Source: Mycobacteroides salmoniphilum (GTDB taxonomy: Bacteria; Actinomycetota; Actinomycetes; Mycobacteriales; Mycobacteriaceae). From it: a DNA stretch of 64,000 bases. The stretch lies in NCBI RefSeq assembly GCF_004924335.1, contig NZ_CP024633.1, positions 3,410,001 to 3,474,000 on the forward strand, in the 5' to 3' direction. Shown here piece by piece: positions 46,488-54,865 of this stretch; position 1 is the stretch's first letter, and each line of letters starts with the position of its first letter. The notes below the pieces were generated by a model, which did no database searches, was not told the DNA's origin, and saw only the letters and a list, made by a program, of their open reading frames with translations. The translations under genes and the position numbers were made by a program.

Positions 46488-47519
46488 GTGGATGAGCCGC
46501 TCGCGCGAAGACTGTCAGACACAGCGAGACAGGTATCGATTCTGGACCTGGCGCGTGTGGCGCCGGACGAGACCGTGGCCGAGAGCTTCGCCGCTAGCGT
46601 CGAGATCGCACGGCACGCCGAAGCGCTGGGGTTTCACCGCGTCTGGTACGCCGAGCACCACAACATGCGGTCCATTGCCTCATCGGCGACGAGCGTGCTG
46701 ATCGGGCACGTGGCCACCCAAACGTCGACCATCCGACTGGGCGCCGGCGGCATCATGCTGCCCAACCACTCGCCGTTGCAGATCGCCGAGCAGTTCGGCA
46801 CCCTGGAGACCCTGCACCCGGGACGCATCGACCTCGGCCTCGGCCGAGCCCCCGGGACGGACCAAGTGACTCTCCGCGCGTTGCGGCACTCCCCCGCCGA
46901 CGCCGAGCACTTCCCACAGGACGTCATCGAGCTGCAGGCATATCTGGGCGAGCAGAGTCGGGTCCCGGGTGTCACCGCAACGCCGGGACGCGGCACGCAT
47001 GTGCCGCTCTACATCCTCGGCTCCTCGCTGTTCGGCGCGAAGCTGGCGGCGGTATTGGGCCTGCCCTATGGTTTCGCTTCGCATTTCGCGCCGCCGGCGC
47101 TGCAGGATGCAGTCGCGCTCTACCGGCGGGAGTTCCAGCCGTCTGAGCAGTTGCAGGAGTCGTATGTCATCGCGGGGGTCAATGTGATTGCCGCGGACGA
47201 CGAAGCCACCGCGCAGGAGCAGCATCGCGCGGCACTGATCGAACGCGCCAAGCTTTTCCTGCATCGCAGCGGCGGCCCCCGCCTCACCGACGACGAGGCC
47301 CTCGCCGCGCTCGAGTCCCCTGCTGGACAACAGATTCAGGCGATGACGAAGTACTTCGCCGTCGGGACACCTGACCATGTGGGCGCATACCTGGACGACT
47401 TTGCGCAGCTGGCCGACGCCGACGAGCTCATCGTGGTGCCCAACGCGCCCGACCGGAAACTGCAGCTGAGGTCGTTGGAGATCGTGGCCGAGGTCAGCGG
47501 GCTGACACCGCGCGACTGA
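46488..47519 (+). CDS. Luciferase-like flavin-dependent oxidoreductase (MsnO8-type LLM)
   Basis: TIM-barrel oxidoreductase of 343 residues using reduced FMN or F420. Family features are the N-terminal SILDLARVAPDETVAESF, RVWYAEHHNM, IRLGAGGIMLPNHSPLQIAEQFGTL split by the barrel, and RIDLGLGRAPGTD. These match the MsnO8 branch, whose members are often monooxygenases of unknown substrate. The GTG start has AGGAG 13 bases upstream, which is long; a later start is possible. It is divergent from the Lva-like operon across 71 bases and could be co-controlled with it. Confidence 0.88.
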   Translation: MDEPLARRLSDTARQVSILDLARVAPDETVAESFAASVEIARHAEALGFHRVWYAEHHNMRSIASSATSVLIGHVATQTSTIRLGAGGIMLPNHSPLQIAEQFGTLETLHPGRIDLGLGRAPGTDQVTLRALRHSPADAEHFPQDVIELQAYLGEQSRVPGVTATPGRGTHVPLYILGSSLFGAKLAAVLGLPYGFASHFAPPALQDAVALYRREFQPSEQLQESYVIAGVNVIAADDEATAQEQHRAALIERAKLFLHRSGGPRLTDDEALAALESPAGQQIQAMTKYFAVGTPDHVGAYLDDFAQLADADELIVVPNAPDRKLQLRSLEIVAEVSGLTPRD

Positions 47520-47579
47520 ATTCACTTCTGTCACAGCTGTTTCAGGGTGCGGCTACGTGTCGGTGGGCACGGTTAGTAT

Positions 47580-47595
47580 TCGAACATGAGTTCGA
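47580..47595. promoter_or_regulatory. SOS box (LexA site) over the 13E12 gene start
   Basis: TCGAACatgaGTTCGA matches the mycobacterial LexA consensus TCGAAC-N4-GTTCGA at every fixed position. The spacer contains the ATG of the downstream 13E12-family gene, so LexA would cover the start codon itself. A possible -10, TAGTAT, lies at 47574-47579 just upstream. DNA-damage induction of 13E12 genes through such boxes is documented in M. tuberculosis. Confidence 0.85.
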
Positions 47596-48860
47596 TCGCA
47601 GTGTTGGAGGCGGCAGTTGATGCCTTCTGCGTTGAGTCGATTCGGGAGCTGACTGCCGCTGAGGCGTTGACGGTGCTGGCCCGTGTGGAGGTGGTGCAGC
47701 GTCGGTTGTCCGCCCATGGGTTGGGGCTGGTGCCGAGGGTGACGTCGCAGGCCTCGCCGGTCGAGCTCGGTGGCACTTCTTATGCGGATGTGATTGCGCG
47801 GCGGTTGCATATCGGTAAGGGGGCGGCCCGGCGCCGGATCGCCGATGCCGAGCAGTTGGCGCCGCGGCGGGCGTTGACCAGTGAGGTGCTGGCACCGCAG
47901 CTGCCGAATGTCGCCGCCGCGCTATCTCGCGGCGATATCGGGGACGAGCATGTGCGGATCATCCGCACATTCTTTGATCGGCTGCCGGTGGTGGTGGATG
48001 CACCGACCCGCCAGGGCGCCGAACAACAACTAGCCCAGATGGCCGTCCGGTTTGGGCCCGAGGCACTGCGTATCGGTGCCGACCGCATGATGGCCCTGTT
48101 GAACCCGGATGGTGAGTTCTGCGATGTGGATCGGGCGCGGCGGCGCGGAGTCACGATCGGGCAGCAGGGCTTTGACGGCATGTCACCCATCAGCGGCCTA
48201 CTGGATCCGGAGACGCGCGCCTATCTGGATGCAGTGTTCGCCAAACTAGCTGCACCCGGCATGTGCAACCCGGTCGACCAGAGCCCTCTCGTGGACGGGG
48301 AGCCCAACCCGGAAGCCGCCGAACACGACCACCGCTCGGGTGCCCAACGCCACCACGACGCACTACGTACCTGCCTGCGCGCCACCCTGGCCTCCGGGCA
48401 GCTCGGCTCACACCACGGTTTACCGGTCACCGTCGTGGTCACCACCACCCTGGCCGAGCTCGAAGGCGCCGCGGGCATAGCGGTCACCGGCGCCGGCACC
48501 AGGCTGCCGGTGCGTGATGTGATCCGCATGGCCGCCCACGCCCACCACTACCTGACGATTTTCGATGATGACGGCCGACCGTTGTATCTGGGACGTTCTA
48601 AACGCATCGCATCGGCAGATCAGCGGATTGTGTTGCACGCCCAAGACCGCGGCTGCACCCACCCCGACTGCCACGTGCCCGGATACCTGTGCGAAGTCCA
48701 CCACATCACCGAATGGGCCGACGGTGGCCCCACCAACATCGACAACCTCACCTTCGCCTGCGGCCCCCACCACCGCCTCCTCAACCACGGCTGGACCACC
48801 CAAAAACACCAAGACGGCACCACCCAATGGATACCCCCACCACAACTGGTTCGGGCGTAG
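47586..48860 (+). CDS. 13E12-family (DUF222) HNH endonuclease domain protein
   Basis: Protein of 424 residues of the REP13E12 family abundant in mycobacteria. The N-terminal DUF222 part (about 20-330) is followed by an HNH motif: CEVHHITEWADGGPTNIDNL then CGPHHRLLNHGW, with paired cysteines CTHPDCHVPGYLC before it that probably bind zinc. Nuclease activity is unproven. The C-terminus ends soon after WIPPPQLV, slightly short for the family. The start codon lies within a perfect SOS box. Such genes are mobile-element-like and prone to recombination; M. tuberculosis carries one (Rv3294c) further along this region, next to pcd. Confidence 0.92.
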   Translation: MSSIAVLEAAVDAFCVESIRELTAAEALTVLARVEVVQRRLSAHGLGLVPRVTSQASPVELGGTSYADVIARRLHIGKGAARRRIADAEQLAPRRALTSEVLAPQLPNVAAALSRGDIGDEHVRIIRTFFDRLPVVVDAPTRQGAEQQLAQMAVRFGPEALRIGADRMMALLNPDGEFCDVDRARRRGVTIGQQGFDGMSPISGLLDPETRAYLDAVFAKLAAPGMCNPVDQSPLVDGEPNPEAAEHDHRSGAQRHHDALRTCLRATLASGQLGSHHGLPVTVVVTTTLAELEGAAGIAVTGAGTRLPVRDVIRMAAHAHHYLTIFDDDGRPLYLGRSKRIASADQRIVLHAQDRGCTHPDCHVPGYLCEVHHITEWADGGPTNIDNLTFACGPHHRLLNHGWTTQKHQDGTTQWIPPPQLVRA

Positions 48861-48961
48861 CGTCCGACCAGCTCCGCCCGGTTCCGGTCGACCCACTTCT
48901 CTAGTGGCTCCAGGGCGGCGCTCATCGACGCCAGCGACGCACGCGCCGAGACCGTCACCAG

Positions 48962-50479
48962 TTACCGGCTGATACGCGGTGACTGATCGGGCCGCGCCGT
49001 GAGATACGCCCTCGACAACGCGAGGGCGGCCACCACCACGACGACCAATACGTACACCGGTAGCAGGTGCTCGACATGCGTGTACCCGATGGCGAAATGA
49101 ATGCCCAAGACCGGCACGGTGCCGAACGCACATCCGATCAGCAATGACCACCACACCCAGCGCTCGCCGCGGCGCCAGCCCCACAGGCTGATCAGGAGCA
49201 CCGCTAGCCCGGCGCCCATCAACGCACCACCGAAACCCGCACGGTCGTGCGCGATGAAGGACGGCAAATGCTGGTTGGCGGTATGCAGCGCCTCAGAGCT
49301 GGTACCCAGGAAATCGAGATCGGTGGGGACGAAAACCGATGTCAGCCCGACTGTCGAAATCACCGCTCCGGCAACGAACAACCCACCGCCCACACCGATC
49401 ATGAGTAGCTGTCCCCACAGCGCGCGCCGCCGCTCCGATTCGGGCCCTTCCACGATGGGCGGCCAACACGGGGCCGCGGGCGCACGCCACACGGCGAGCA
49501 GCAGCAGGGGGAACAACCCGACAACGACGAGCGTGTGCAGTGGCTCGAGAAAACCCGTCACCAGGAAATAGAAGTACGTCAGGAACGCGACCAGCCCGGA
49601 CATCAACAGCGCGTTACGGGCCCAGCGGTGCCCTTCCCTGATCCCACCCCAGGCCAACCCCAGATACAGAACACCGATACCAATCATGTTGCCCGCCATG
49701 GTGAGCCGGTCATGCTGCAGAAACCCGACCAGATGATGGTTCACGCCGTGCAGGCCGTCCACCGAAAGTCCGAGGTAGTCGCGGTCGTACCACAGCAGCA
49801 CGGGACCCAAAGAGATGGCGGCCGCCCCGATACCCGCGACAATCAGACCGAGCCCAACCAGCGCACCCCATATCCACGCGGGCCATCCGCGCGGATCGAA
49901 CCCGATATCGCGCAATGCCTTTGGAGGTGCGGTCGGCGTGGCGGCCTCGATCACCCGGCTGAACCAGCCCGGCCCGGCGGCGATCAAGACCGCCGGTGTG
50001 GCGAGCACCGTCACCGCGGGGTCCTCCAACACGCGCACCGCGGCGTCCATCGAGGGTTCGGTCAGTCGCACCGTCCCGGCCTCCCCGGGCCAGGACACCG
50101 CGTCGACGAAGGGCGCCACCGCATCGGCCACCTCGGTAGTAGTCACGAGCGCGATGACCCGGCACCTGCGATCTGCGGCCGCGCGCCGCACCGTGTCCAC
50201 GTCGGCGGCACTCATCGGTCCGATCTCAACGACACCGGCTCCCTGTACGGGCAACACCGCGACGGCCTCGCGGGCGATCGAGGGCGGCACCGTCGCCCCG
50301 AACCGGCCCTGCCACTGCGACGGAACGGCCGGGTGGTCGAACACCCAGGGAATCCAGCGCCGCCCTCCCATACGCGTCACGACCGCCGCCAGGACCTTCA
50401 TCGCCCAGATTCGTGTCCTGCGTTCACCGAGAACGGACGACGCGATGGGGCTCAGCGGGTGGTATGTCCAGTCCGGCAT
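48962..50479 (-). CDS. Polytopic membrane protein with a possible degenerate dihydroorotate-dehydrogenase-like N-terminus
   Basis: Protein of 505 residues. The first ~200 are soluble and read like a broken class 2 dihydroorotate dehydrogenase barrel (DHPAVPSQWQGRFGATV, then GAGVVEIGPM), without recognisable catalytic or FMN residues. From about residue 210 there are some eight membrane helices in two similar sets, each containing an NHHLxxFxxHDR or NQHLPSFIAHDR motif after a helix (GVNHHLVGFLQHDRLTMAG; TANQHLPSFIAHDRAGFGG). This looks like an internal duplication. Function unknown. I chose the ATG giving MPDWTYHPLSP. It is divergent from sseA. Confidence 0.75.
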   Translation of the reverse strand: MPDWTYHPLSPIASSVLGERRTRIWAMKVLAAVVTRMGGRRWIPWVFDHPAVPSQWQGRFGATVPPSIAREAVAVLPVQGAGVVEIGPMSAADVDTVRRAAADRRCRVIALVTTTEVADAVAPFVDAVSWPGEAGTVRLTEPSMDAAVRVLEDPAVTVLATPAVLIAAGPGWFSRVIEAATPTAPPKALRDIGFDPRGWPAWIWGALVGLGLIVAGIGAAAISLGPVLLWYDRDYLGLSVDGLHGVNHHLVGFLQHDRLTMAGNMIGIGVLYLGLAWGGIREGHRWARNALLMSGLVAFLTYFYFLVTGFLEPLHTLVVVGLFPLLLLAVWRAPAAPCWPPIVEGPESERRRALWGQLLMIGVGGGLFVAGAVISTVGLTSVFVPTDLDFLGTSSEALHTANQHLPSFIAHDRAGFGGALMGAGLAVLLISLWGWRRGERWVWWSLLIGCAFGTVPVLGIHFAIGYTHVEHLLPVYVLVVVVVAALALSRAYLTARPDQSPRISR

Positions 50480-50578
50480 GGGCGAATTCTCGCACCGCGA
50501 CCAGCAACGCACCGCGGATCTGAACTCGGTATACAACTCGATGAGCCGACCACCCTCGAACGCGACTAGGCTCACAAC

Positions 50579-51475
50579 GTGACCCTCCCGGCCGACCCCG
50601 CACCTGAATTCGCCGCCTACGCCCACCCCGAACGCCTCGTCTCCGCCGACTGGCTTTCCGGGCACCTAGGCACCCCCGGACTGTCCATCGTGGAGTCCGA
50701 CGAGGACGTTCTGCTCTACGACATTGGGCACGTCCCCGGCGCGGTGAAGATCGACTGGCACGTCGACCTGAACGACGGCACGGTCCGCGACTACATCGAC
50801 GGCGTGCAGTTCGCAGAGCTCATGAACCGCAAGGGGATCCGCCGCGAGGACACGGTTGTCATCTACGGCGACAAGTCCAACTGGTGGGCCGCCTACGCAC
50901 TCTGGGTGTTCACGCTGTTCGGTCACCCCGACGTCCGGCTTCTGGACGGCGGGCGTGATCTGTGGATCTCCGAGGGACGCGACACCACGCTCGATGTTCC
51001 GGCGAAGTACACCGAGGGCTACCCCGTGGTGGAGCGCGACGACGCCCCGATTCGCGCGTACGCCGACGACGTACTGGTCCACCTCGGACAGGGACCGCTG
51101 GTCGATGTGCGTTCTCCTGCCGAATACACCGGCGAACGCACCCACATGCCCGATTACCCGGAAGAGGGCGCGCTACGCGGAGGGCACATCCCCACTGCCG
51201 TCTCGATCCCCTGGGCCAAAGCCGCAGCGGACGACAGCAGGTTCCGGCGCCGCGCCGAACTCGACGCCATCTACGGCGATGTCATCGCCGCTGACGGTGA
51301 CATCGTCGCCTACTGCCGCATCGGCGAACGTTCCAGCCACACCTGGTTCGTCCTCACCTACCTGCTCGGCGTCGAGGGTGTGCGCAACTACGACGGATCG
51401 TGGACCGAATGGGGCAACCGGGTCCGCACGCCGATCGTCAAGGGCGACAAACCAGGCGCACCCCCTGCAGCATGA
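50579..51475 (+). CDS. sseA: Thiosulfate/3-mercaptopyruvate sulfurtransferase SseA
   Basis: Two-rhodanese-domain enzyme of 298 residues. The inactive N-terminal domain spans about 15-140. The catalytic domain (about 155-290) has the active-site cysteine C246 in the loop CRIGERS. It transfers sulfur from thiosulfate or mercaptopyruvate to thiol acceptors. Conserved rhodanese pieces are [14 protein letters not shown] and [11 protein letters not shown]. The start is GTG. It overlaps the SufE-like gene by four bases, so the two are probably partners, as reported for the M. tuberculosis pair Rv3283/Rv3284. Confidence 0.95.
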   Translation: MTLPADPAPEFAAYAHPERLVSADWLSGHLGTPGLSIVESDEDVLLYDIGHVPGAVKIDWHVDLNDGTVRDYIDGVQFAELMNRKGIRREDTVVIYGDKSNWWAAYALWVFTLFGHPDVRLLDGGRDLWISEGRDTTLDVPAKYTEGYPVVERDDAPIRAYADDVLVHLGQGPLVDVRSPAEYTGERTHMPDYPEEGALRGGHIPTAVSIPWAKAAADDSRFRRRAELDAIYGDVIAADGDIVAYCRIGERSSHTWFVLTYLLGVEGVRNYDGSWTEWGNRVRTPIVKGDKPGAPPAA

Positions 51476-51882
51476 GCCTCCCCGCCGAACTCGCCGAGAT
51501 CGTCGCCGATTTCAAGGCCGTCGACGGACAGGACAAGCTGCGGTTGTTGTTGGAGTTCTCCGCCGAATTACCTGAGTTGCCATCGCATTTGGAGCAGGCG
51601 GCGATGGAGCCGGTGCCGGAATGCCAGTCACCGCTGTTCCTGGACGTCGACGCCACTGACCGCGGCGGCGTGCGGCTCTACTTCAGCGCGCCCGCCGAGG
51701 CCCCGACGACGCGCGGGTTCGCCTCGATCCTGCATCAGGGTCTGGATGGCCAGTCCGCGGAAGCAATCCTGGCGGTCCCCGACGACTTCTATGCGGATCT
51801 CGGATTGGCGGCGCTGATCAGCCCGCTGCGGCTGCGGGGAATGTCGGCGATGCTGGCGCGTATCAAACGACGACTGTCCTGA
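51472..51882 (+). CDS. SufE-like sulfur acceptor protein
   Basis: Protein of 136 residues with the SufE fold, accepting sulfur from a donor enzyme for iron-sulfur or other sulfur-transfer pathways. The conserved cysteine is C51 in [10 protein letters not shown]. Further family regions are [20 protein letters not shown] and [14 protein letters not shown]. Co-translation with sseA suggests SseA as its sulfur donor. The ATG giving [11 protein letters not shown] is used. A hairpin follows the stop directly. Confidence 0.92.
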   Translation: MSLPAELAEIVADFKAVDGQDKLRLLLEFSAELPELPSHLEQAAMEPVPECQSPLFLDVDATDRGGVRLYFSAPAEAPTTRGFASILHQGLDGQSAEAILAVPDDFYADLGLAALISPLRLRGMSAMLARIKRRLS

Positions 51883-51900
51883 ACCTACTCATCAGTAGGT
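51883..51900 (+). terminator. Hairpin after sseA-sufE
   Basis: A 7-bp perfect stem, ACCTACT/AGTAGGT, with a four-base loop starts immediately after the SufE-like stop codon. The downstream stretch is A-rich, not T-rich, so this is a weak intrinsic terminator at best. It may serve as a processing or attenuation structure before accA3. Confidence 0.45.
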
Positions 51901-52003
51901 AAAAACTTGGGGCGGCACACCCCATCCCGGATGTGTGTTTGATGCCACGGATGCATAAACTCACTGCCGAGACTCTAAGAAAGCACTAAAACCAGGAGGC
52001 CAG

Positions 52004-53803
52004 GTGCCCAATCACGCCAGCTCGAAGATCAGCAAGGTACTCGTCGCCAACCGCGGTGAGATTGCGGTCCGGGTTATCCGCGCGGCGAAGGATGCTGGAC
52101 TGGGCAGCGTCGCGATCTACGCCGAGCCCGACGCCGACGCACCCCACGTTCACCTGGCCGACGAGGCCTTCGGTATCGGCGGTAACACCGCCGCCGAGTC
52201 CTACCTGGACTTCGGCAAGATCCTGGAGGCCGCCGAGAAGTCCGGCGCCAACGCCATCCACCCCGGTTACGGCTTCCTCTCCGAGAACGCCGACTTCGCC
52301 CAGGCCGTCATCGACGCCGGGCTGATCTGGATCGGGCCCAGCCCGCAGTCCATTCGTGACCTCGGCGACAAGGTGACCGCCCGCCACATCGCGGCCCGGG
52401 CGCAGGCCCCGCTGGTCCCCGGTACCGCGGACCCCGTCAAGGACGCCGGCGAGGTCGTCGCCTTCGCCAAGGAGCACGGTCTACCGATCGCCATCAAGGC
52501 GGCATTCGGTGGCGGTGGCCGCGGCATGAAGGTGGCCCGCACCCTTGAAGAGGTACCCGAGCTGTTCGAGTCCGCCACCCGTGAGGCCGTCGCCGCCTTC
52601 GGTCGTGGTGAGTGCTTCGTGGAGCGCTACCTGGACAAGCCGCGCCACGTCGAGGCCCAGGTCATCGCCGACCAGCACGGCAACGTCATCGTCGCCGGTA
52701 CCCGCGACTGCTCGCTGCAACGCCGCTTCCAGAAGCTGGTCGAGGAGGCGCCCGCGCCGTTCCTCACCGACGCGCAGCGCAAGGAGATCCACGAGTCCGC
52801 CAAGCGCATCTGCAAGGAGGCCGGTTACTACGGTGCCGGCACCGTCGAATACCTGGTGGGCCAGGACGGCCTGATCTCGTTCCTCGAGGTCAACACCCGC
52901 CTTCAGGTGGAACACCCGGTCACCGAGGAGACCGCCGGCGTCGATCTGGTGCTCGAGCAGTTCAAGATCGCCAACGGTGAGGCCCTTGAGTTCACCGAGG
53001 ACCCCGCGCCGCGCGGCCACTCGATCGAGTTCCGCATCAACGGCGAGGACGCCGGTCGCAACTTCCTGCCGGCTCCCGGCCCGGTCAAGGTCTACGACAC
53101 CCCCACCGGCCCCGGCGTGCGCCTGGACTCGGGCGTGCAGGCCGGTTCGGTGATCGGCGGACAGTTCGACTCGATGCTCGCCAAGCTGATCGTCACCGGT
53201 CGCGACCGCAATGAGGCGCTGGCACGCTCGCGTCGCGCCCTGGCCGAGTTCAACGTCGAGGGCCTGGCCACCGTCATCCCGTTCCACCGCGCAGTGGTGT
53301 CCGATCCCGCCTTCATCGGCGACGAAGACGGCTTCACGGTGCACACCCGCTGGATCGAGACCGAGTGGGATAACACCGTCGAGCCGTTCACTGCCGACGC
53401 CGCCGACGACGAAGCGGACGAGGCTCTGCCCCGCCAGAAGCTGGTCGTGGAGGTTGGCGGCCGTCGTCTCGAGGTATCGCTGCCCGGCGACATTTCGCTC
53501 GGTGGTGGAGGCGGTGGCGCCGCGAACGGTGTCATCCGCAAGAAGCCCAAGGCCCGCAAGCGTGGTGGCCACGGCTCCGGCGCCGCCACCGGCGACTCGG
53601 TGACGGCTCCGATGCAGGGCACCGTCGTGAAGGTCGCCGTGGAAGAGGGCCAGGAGGTCGAGGCCGGCGAGCTGATCGTGGTGCTGGAGGCCATGAAGAT
53701 GGAAAACCCCGTCACCGCACACAAGGCCGGCACCATCACCGGATTGAGCGTCGAGGCCGGTGCCGCCATCACCCAGGGCACGGTCATCGCAGAGATCAAG
53801 TAG
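52004..53803 (+). CDS. accA3: Acyl-CoA carboxylase alpha subunit AccA3 (biotin carboxylase and carrier)
   Basis: Protein of 599 residues providing the biotin carboxylase and biotin carrier functions shared by mycobacterial acetyl-, propionyl- and long-chain acyl-CoA carboxylases. The N-terminal carboxylase (about 10-460) has [17 protein letters not shown], the ATP-grasp loop [11 protein letters not shown] and [15 protein letters not shown]. The linker is glycine- and lysine-rich. The carrier domain ends the protein with EAMKMENPV and biotin attachment at K565. The GTG start has AGGAGG upstream. Partners in the window are AccD5, AccE5 and the ligase BirA. Confidence 0.98.
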   Translation: MPNHASSKISKVLVANRGEIAVRVIRAAKDAGLGSVAIYAEPDADAPHVHLADEAFGIGGNTAAESYLDFGKILEAAEKSGANAIHPGYGFLSENADFAQAVIDAGLIWIGPSPQSIRDLGDKVTARHIAARAQAPLVPGTADPVKDAGEVVAFAKEHGLPIAIKAAFGGGGRGMKVARTLEEVPELFESATREAVAAFGRGECFVERYLDKPRHVEAQVIADQHGNVIVAGTRDCSLQRRFQKLVEEAPAPFLTDAQRKEIHESAKRICKEAGYYGAGTVEYLVGQDGLISFLEVNTRLQVEHPVTEETAGVDLVLEQFKIANGEALEFTEDPAPRGHSIEFRINGEDAGRNFLPAPGPVKVYDTPTGPGVRLDSGVQAGSVIGGQFDSMLAKLIVTGRDRNEALARSRRALAEFNVEGLATVIPFHRAVVSDPAFIGDEDGFTVHTRWIETEWDNTVEPFTADAADDEADEALPRQKLVVEVGGRRLEVSLPGDISLGGGGGGAANGVIRKKPKARKRGGHGSGAATGDSVTAPMQGTVVKVAVEEGQEVEAGELIVVLEAMKMENPVTAHKAGTITGLSVEAGAAITQGTVIAEIK

Positions 53804-53814
53804 GACTTTGTCGC

Positions 53815-53870
53815 CGAGCGTGAAGCTGTGGCGGGATTCTCACCGAATTGCCGCCATGGTTTCACGCTCG
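53815..53870. repeat. 56-bp palindromic intergenic element, copy 2
   Basis: The perfect 10-bp arms CGAGCGTGAA and TTCACGCTCG enclose inner TGGCGG/CCGCCA arms, giving a long interrupted stem. Its length and general sequence match the element at 6815-6870. It lies directly after accA3 on the + strand and before a small gene on the same strand, so it may act as a terminator for accA3. It resembles repeats scattered in mycobacterial intergenic regions, though I cannot name the family. Confidence 0.65.
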
Positions 53871-53886
53871 ACGCATTTCTAGACTC

Positions 53887-54213
53887 ATGGAACCCATCGA
53901 GATCAACGCGGGCGCGTGGTACTTGCGCGCCCTGCGCGCCGACGAACGCTTGGACGACCGTCCGGCACTGACATCGCTCGGTGTCGACGACGCCGAATAC
54001 GTGACCGCACGCACCGCCGACTGGGACTCCGATCGCCTCTACAGCTGGGCCGTCTGCGAACCCACCACCGCCGAGATGGTCGCCGAGGTGCGGCTTGATC
54101 CGGACACCGGAACCATTGAGTCGCGGGCGCGCACCGACTACCCCGGCGCACCGAGCGCTGAGCAGGAAGCCGTCGCGGCGGTACGGCGTTTCGCTGACGC
54201 GATGCTCGCGTGA
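53887..54213 (+). CDS. Small conserved protein of unknown function, faintly GNAT-like
   Basis: Acidic protein of 108 residues beginning MEPIEINAGAWYLRALRADE. The pattern of an N-terminal RALRADERLDDRPAL followed by SWAVCEPTTAEMVAEVRLDP resembles the first half of acetyltransferase (GNAT) proteins, but the acetyl-CoA-binding loop (Q/RxxGxG/A) is absent, so activity is unlikely. Codon use is typical of its neighbours. I chose the ATG after the palindromic element; an earlier start would put translation through that element. Confidence 0.7.
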   Translation: MEPIEINAGAWYLRALRADERLDDRPALTSLGVDDAEYVTARTADWDSDRLYSWAVCEPTTAEMVAEVRLDPDTGTIESRARTDYPGAPSAEQEAVAAVRRFADAMLA

Positions 54214-54227
54214 CGGAAAGAATCCCC

Positions 54228-54258
54228 TTGACCTCGAGTGCACTTTAGGTACGACGAT
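54228..54258 (+). promoter_or_regulatory. MerR/SoxR-type promoter-operator upstream of the FMN reductase
   Basis: A -35 hexamer TTGACC (54228-54233) runs into the dyad ACCTCGAGTGCACTTTAGGT (54231-54250), whose halves match at eight of ten positions. A possible -10 GACGAT follows at 54253-54258, giving an overlong 19-bp spacer. Over-long spacers with a dyad between the hexamers are the hallmark of MerR-family activation, and the dyad is close to the SoxR consensus (ACCTCAAGTTAACTTGAGG). No MerR gene is adjacent, so the regulator would be elsewhere. Confidence 0.6.
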
Positions 54259-54264
54259 GGGCGC

Positions 54265-54855
54265 GTGAACACGTCAACCACCCCGCTGCGTCTCGCCGTG
54301 ATCTGCGCCAGTACGCGTGACGGTCGGTTCGGCCCCACCGTGGCGAATTGGATCGCAGAAAAGGCCCGGCATCATCCGTCGTTCCAGGCCGGCTACATCG
54401 ACCTCGCGGAGTACCCACTGCCCCTTCACCTTTCCCGGAGAGAGGGGGCGGAAGGCACCGCCCAGCTCGCCAAGGTGACGGCTCGGCTGCGTATCGCCGA
54501 CGCCTTCCTCGTGGTCACTCCGGAGTACAACCACAGCTTTCCTGCCCCGCTGAAGAACCTGATCGATTGGCATCACAGCGAATGGCAGGCCAAGCCGGTC
54601 GGATTCACCTCATACGGCGGTATGTCTGGCGGATTGCGCGCCATCGAGCAGCTGCGGCTGGTGTTCGCAGAGCTGCACGCCGTAACCACCCGGGATGTGG
54701 TGAGTTTCCATGGCGTGTGGAGCCAGTTCGACGATGCCGGCCGGCTTGTCGATAGCCGCGACGCCGAAACAGCCGCCAAGACGATGCTCGACGAGCTGGC
54801 GTGGTGGGGTTCCGCGCTGCGGACAGCGCGTGAGCACTCCCCCTACGCGTGGTGA
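54265..54855 (+). CDS. NADPH-dependent FMN reductase family protein
   Basis: Flavodoxin-fold oxidoreductase of 196 residues, reducing FMN or quinones with NAD(P)H. The phosphate-binding loop CASTRDGRFGPTVANW is at the N-terminus, the flavin-contact TPEYNHSFPAPLKNLIDW at about 88-105, and SYGGMSGGLRAIEQL follows. The GTG start lies seven bases after the MerR/SoxR-type promoter's -10, so the transcript may be leaderless. It converges with lat. It takes the place of the sigF-region genes found after accA3 in M. tuberculosis. Confidence 0.9.
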   Translation: MNTSTTPLRLAVICASTRDGRFGPTVANWIAEKARHHPSFQAGYIDLAEYPLPLHLSRREGAEGTAQLAKVTARLRIADAFLVVTPEYNHSFPAPLKNLIDWHHSEWQAKPVGFTSYGGMSGGLRAIEQLRLVFAELHAVTTRDVVSFHGVWSQFDDAGRLVDSRDAETAAKTMLDELAWWGSALRTAREHSPYAW

Positions 54856-54865
54856 GACCCGATGC

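Noticed and set aside
52481..53722. 413-codon open frame opposite accA3
   Set aside because: Antisense shadow of the carboxylase; no SD and no recognisable motif.
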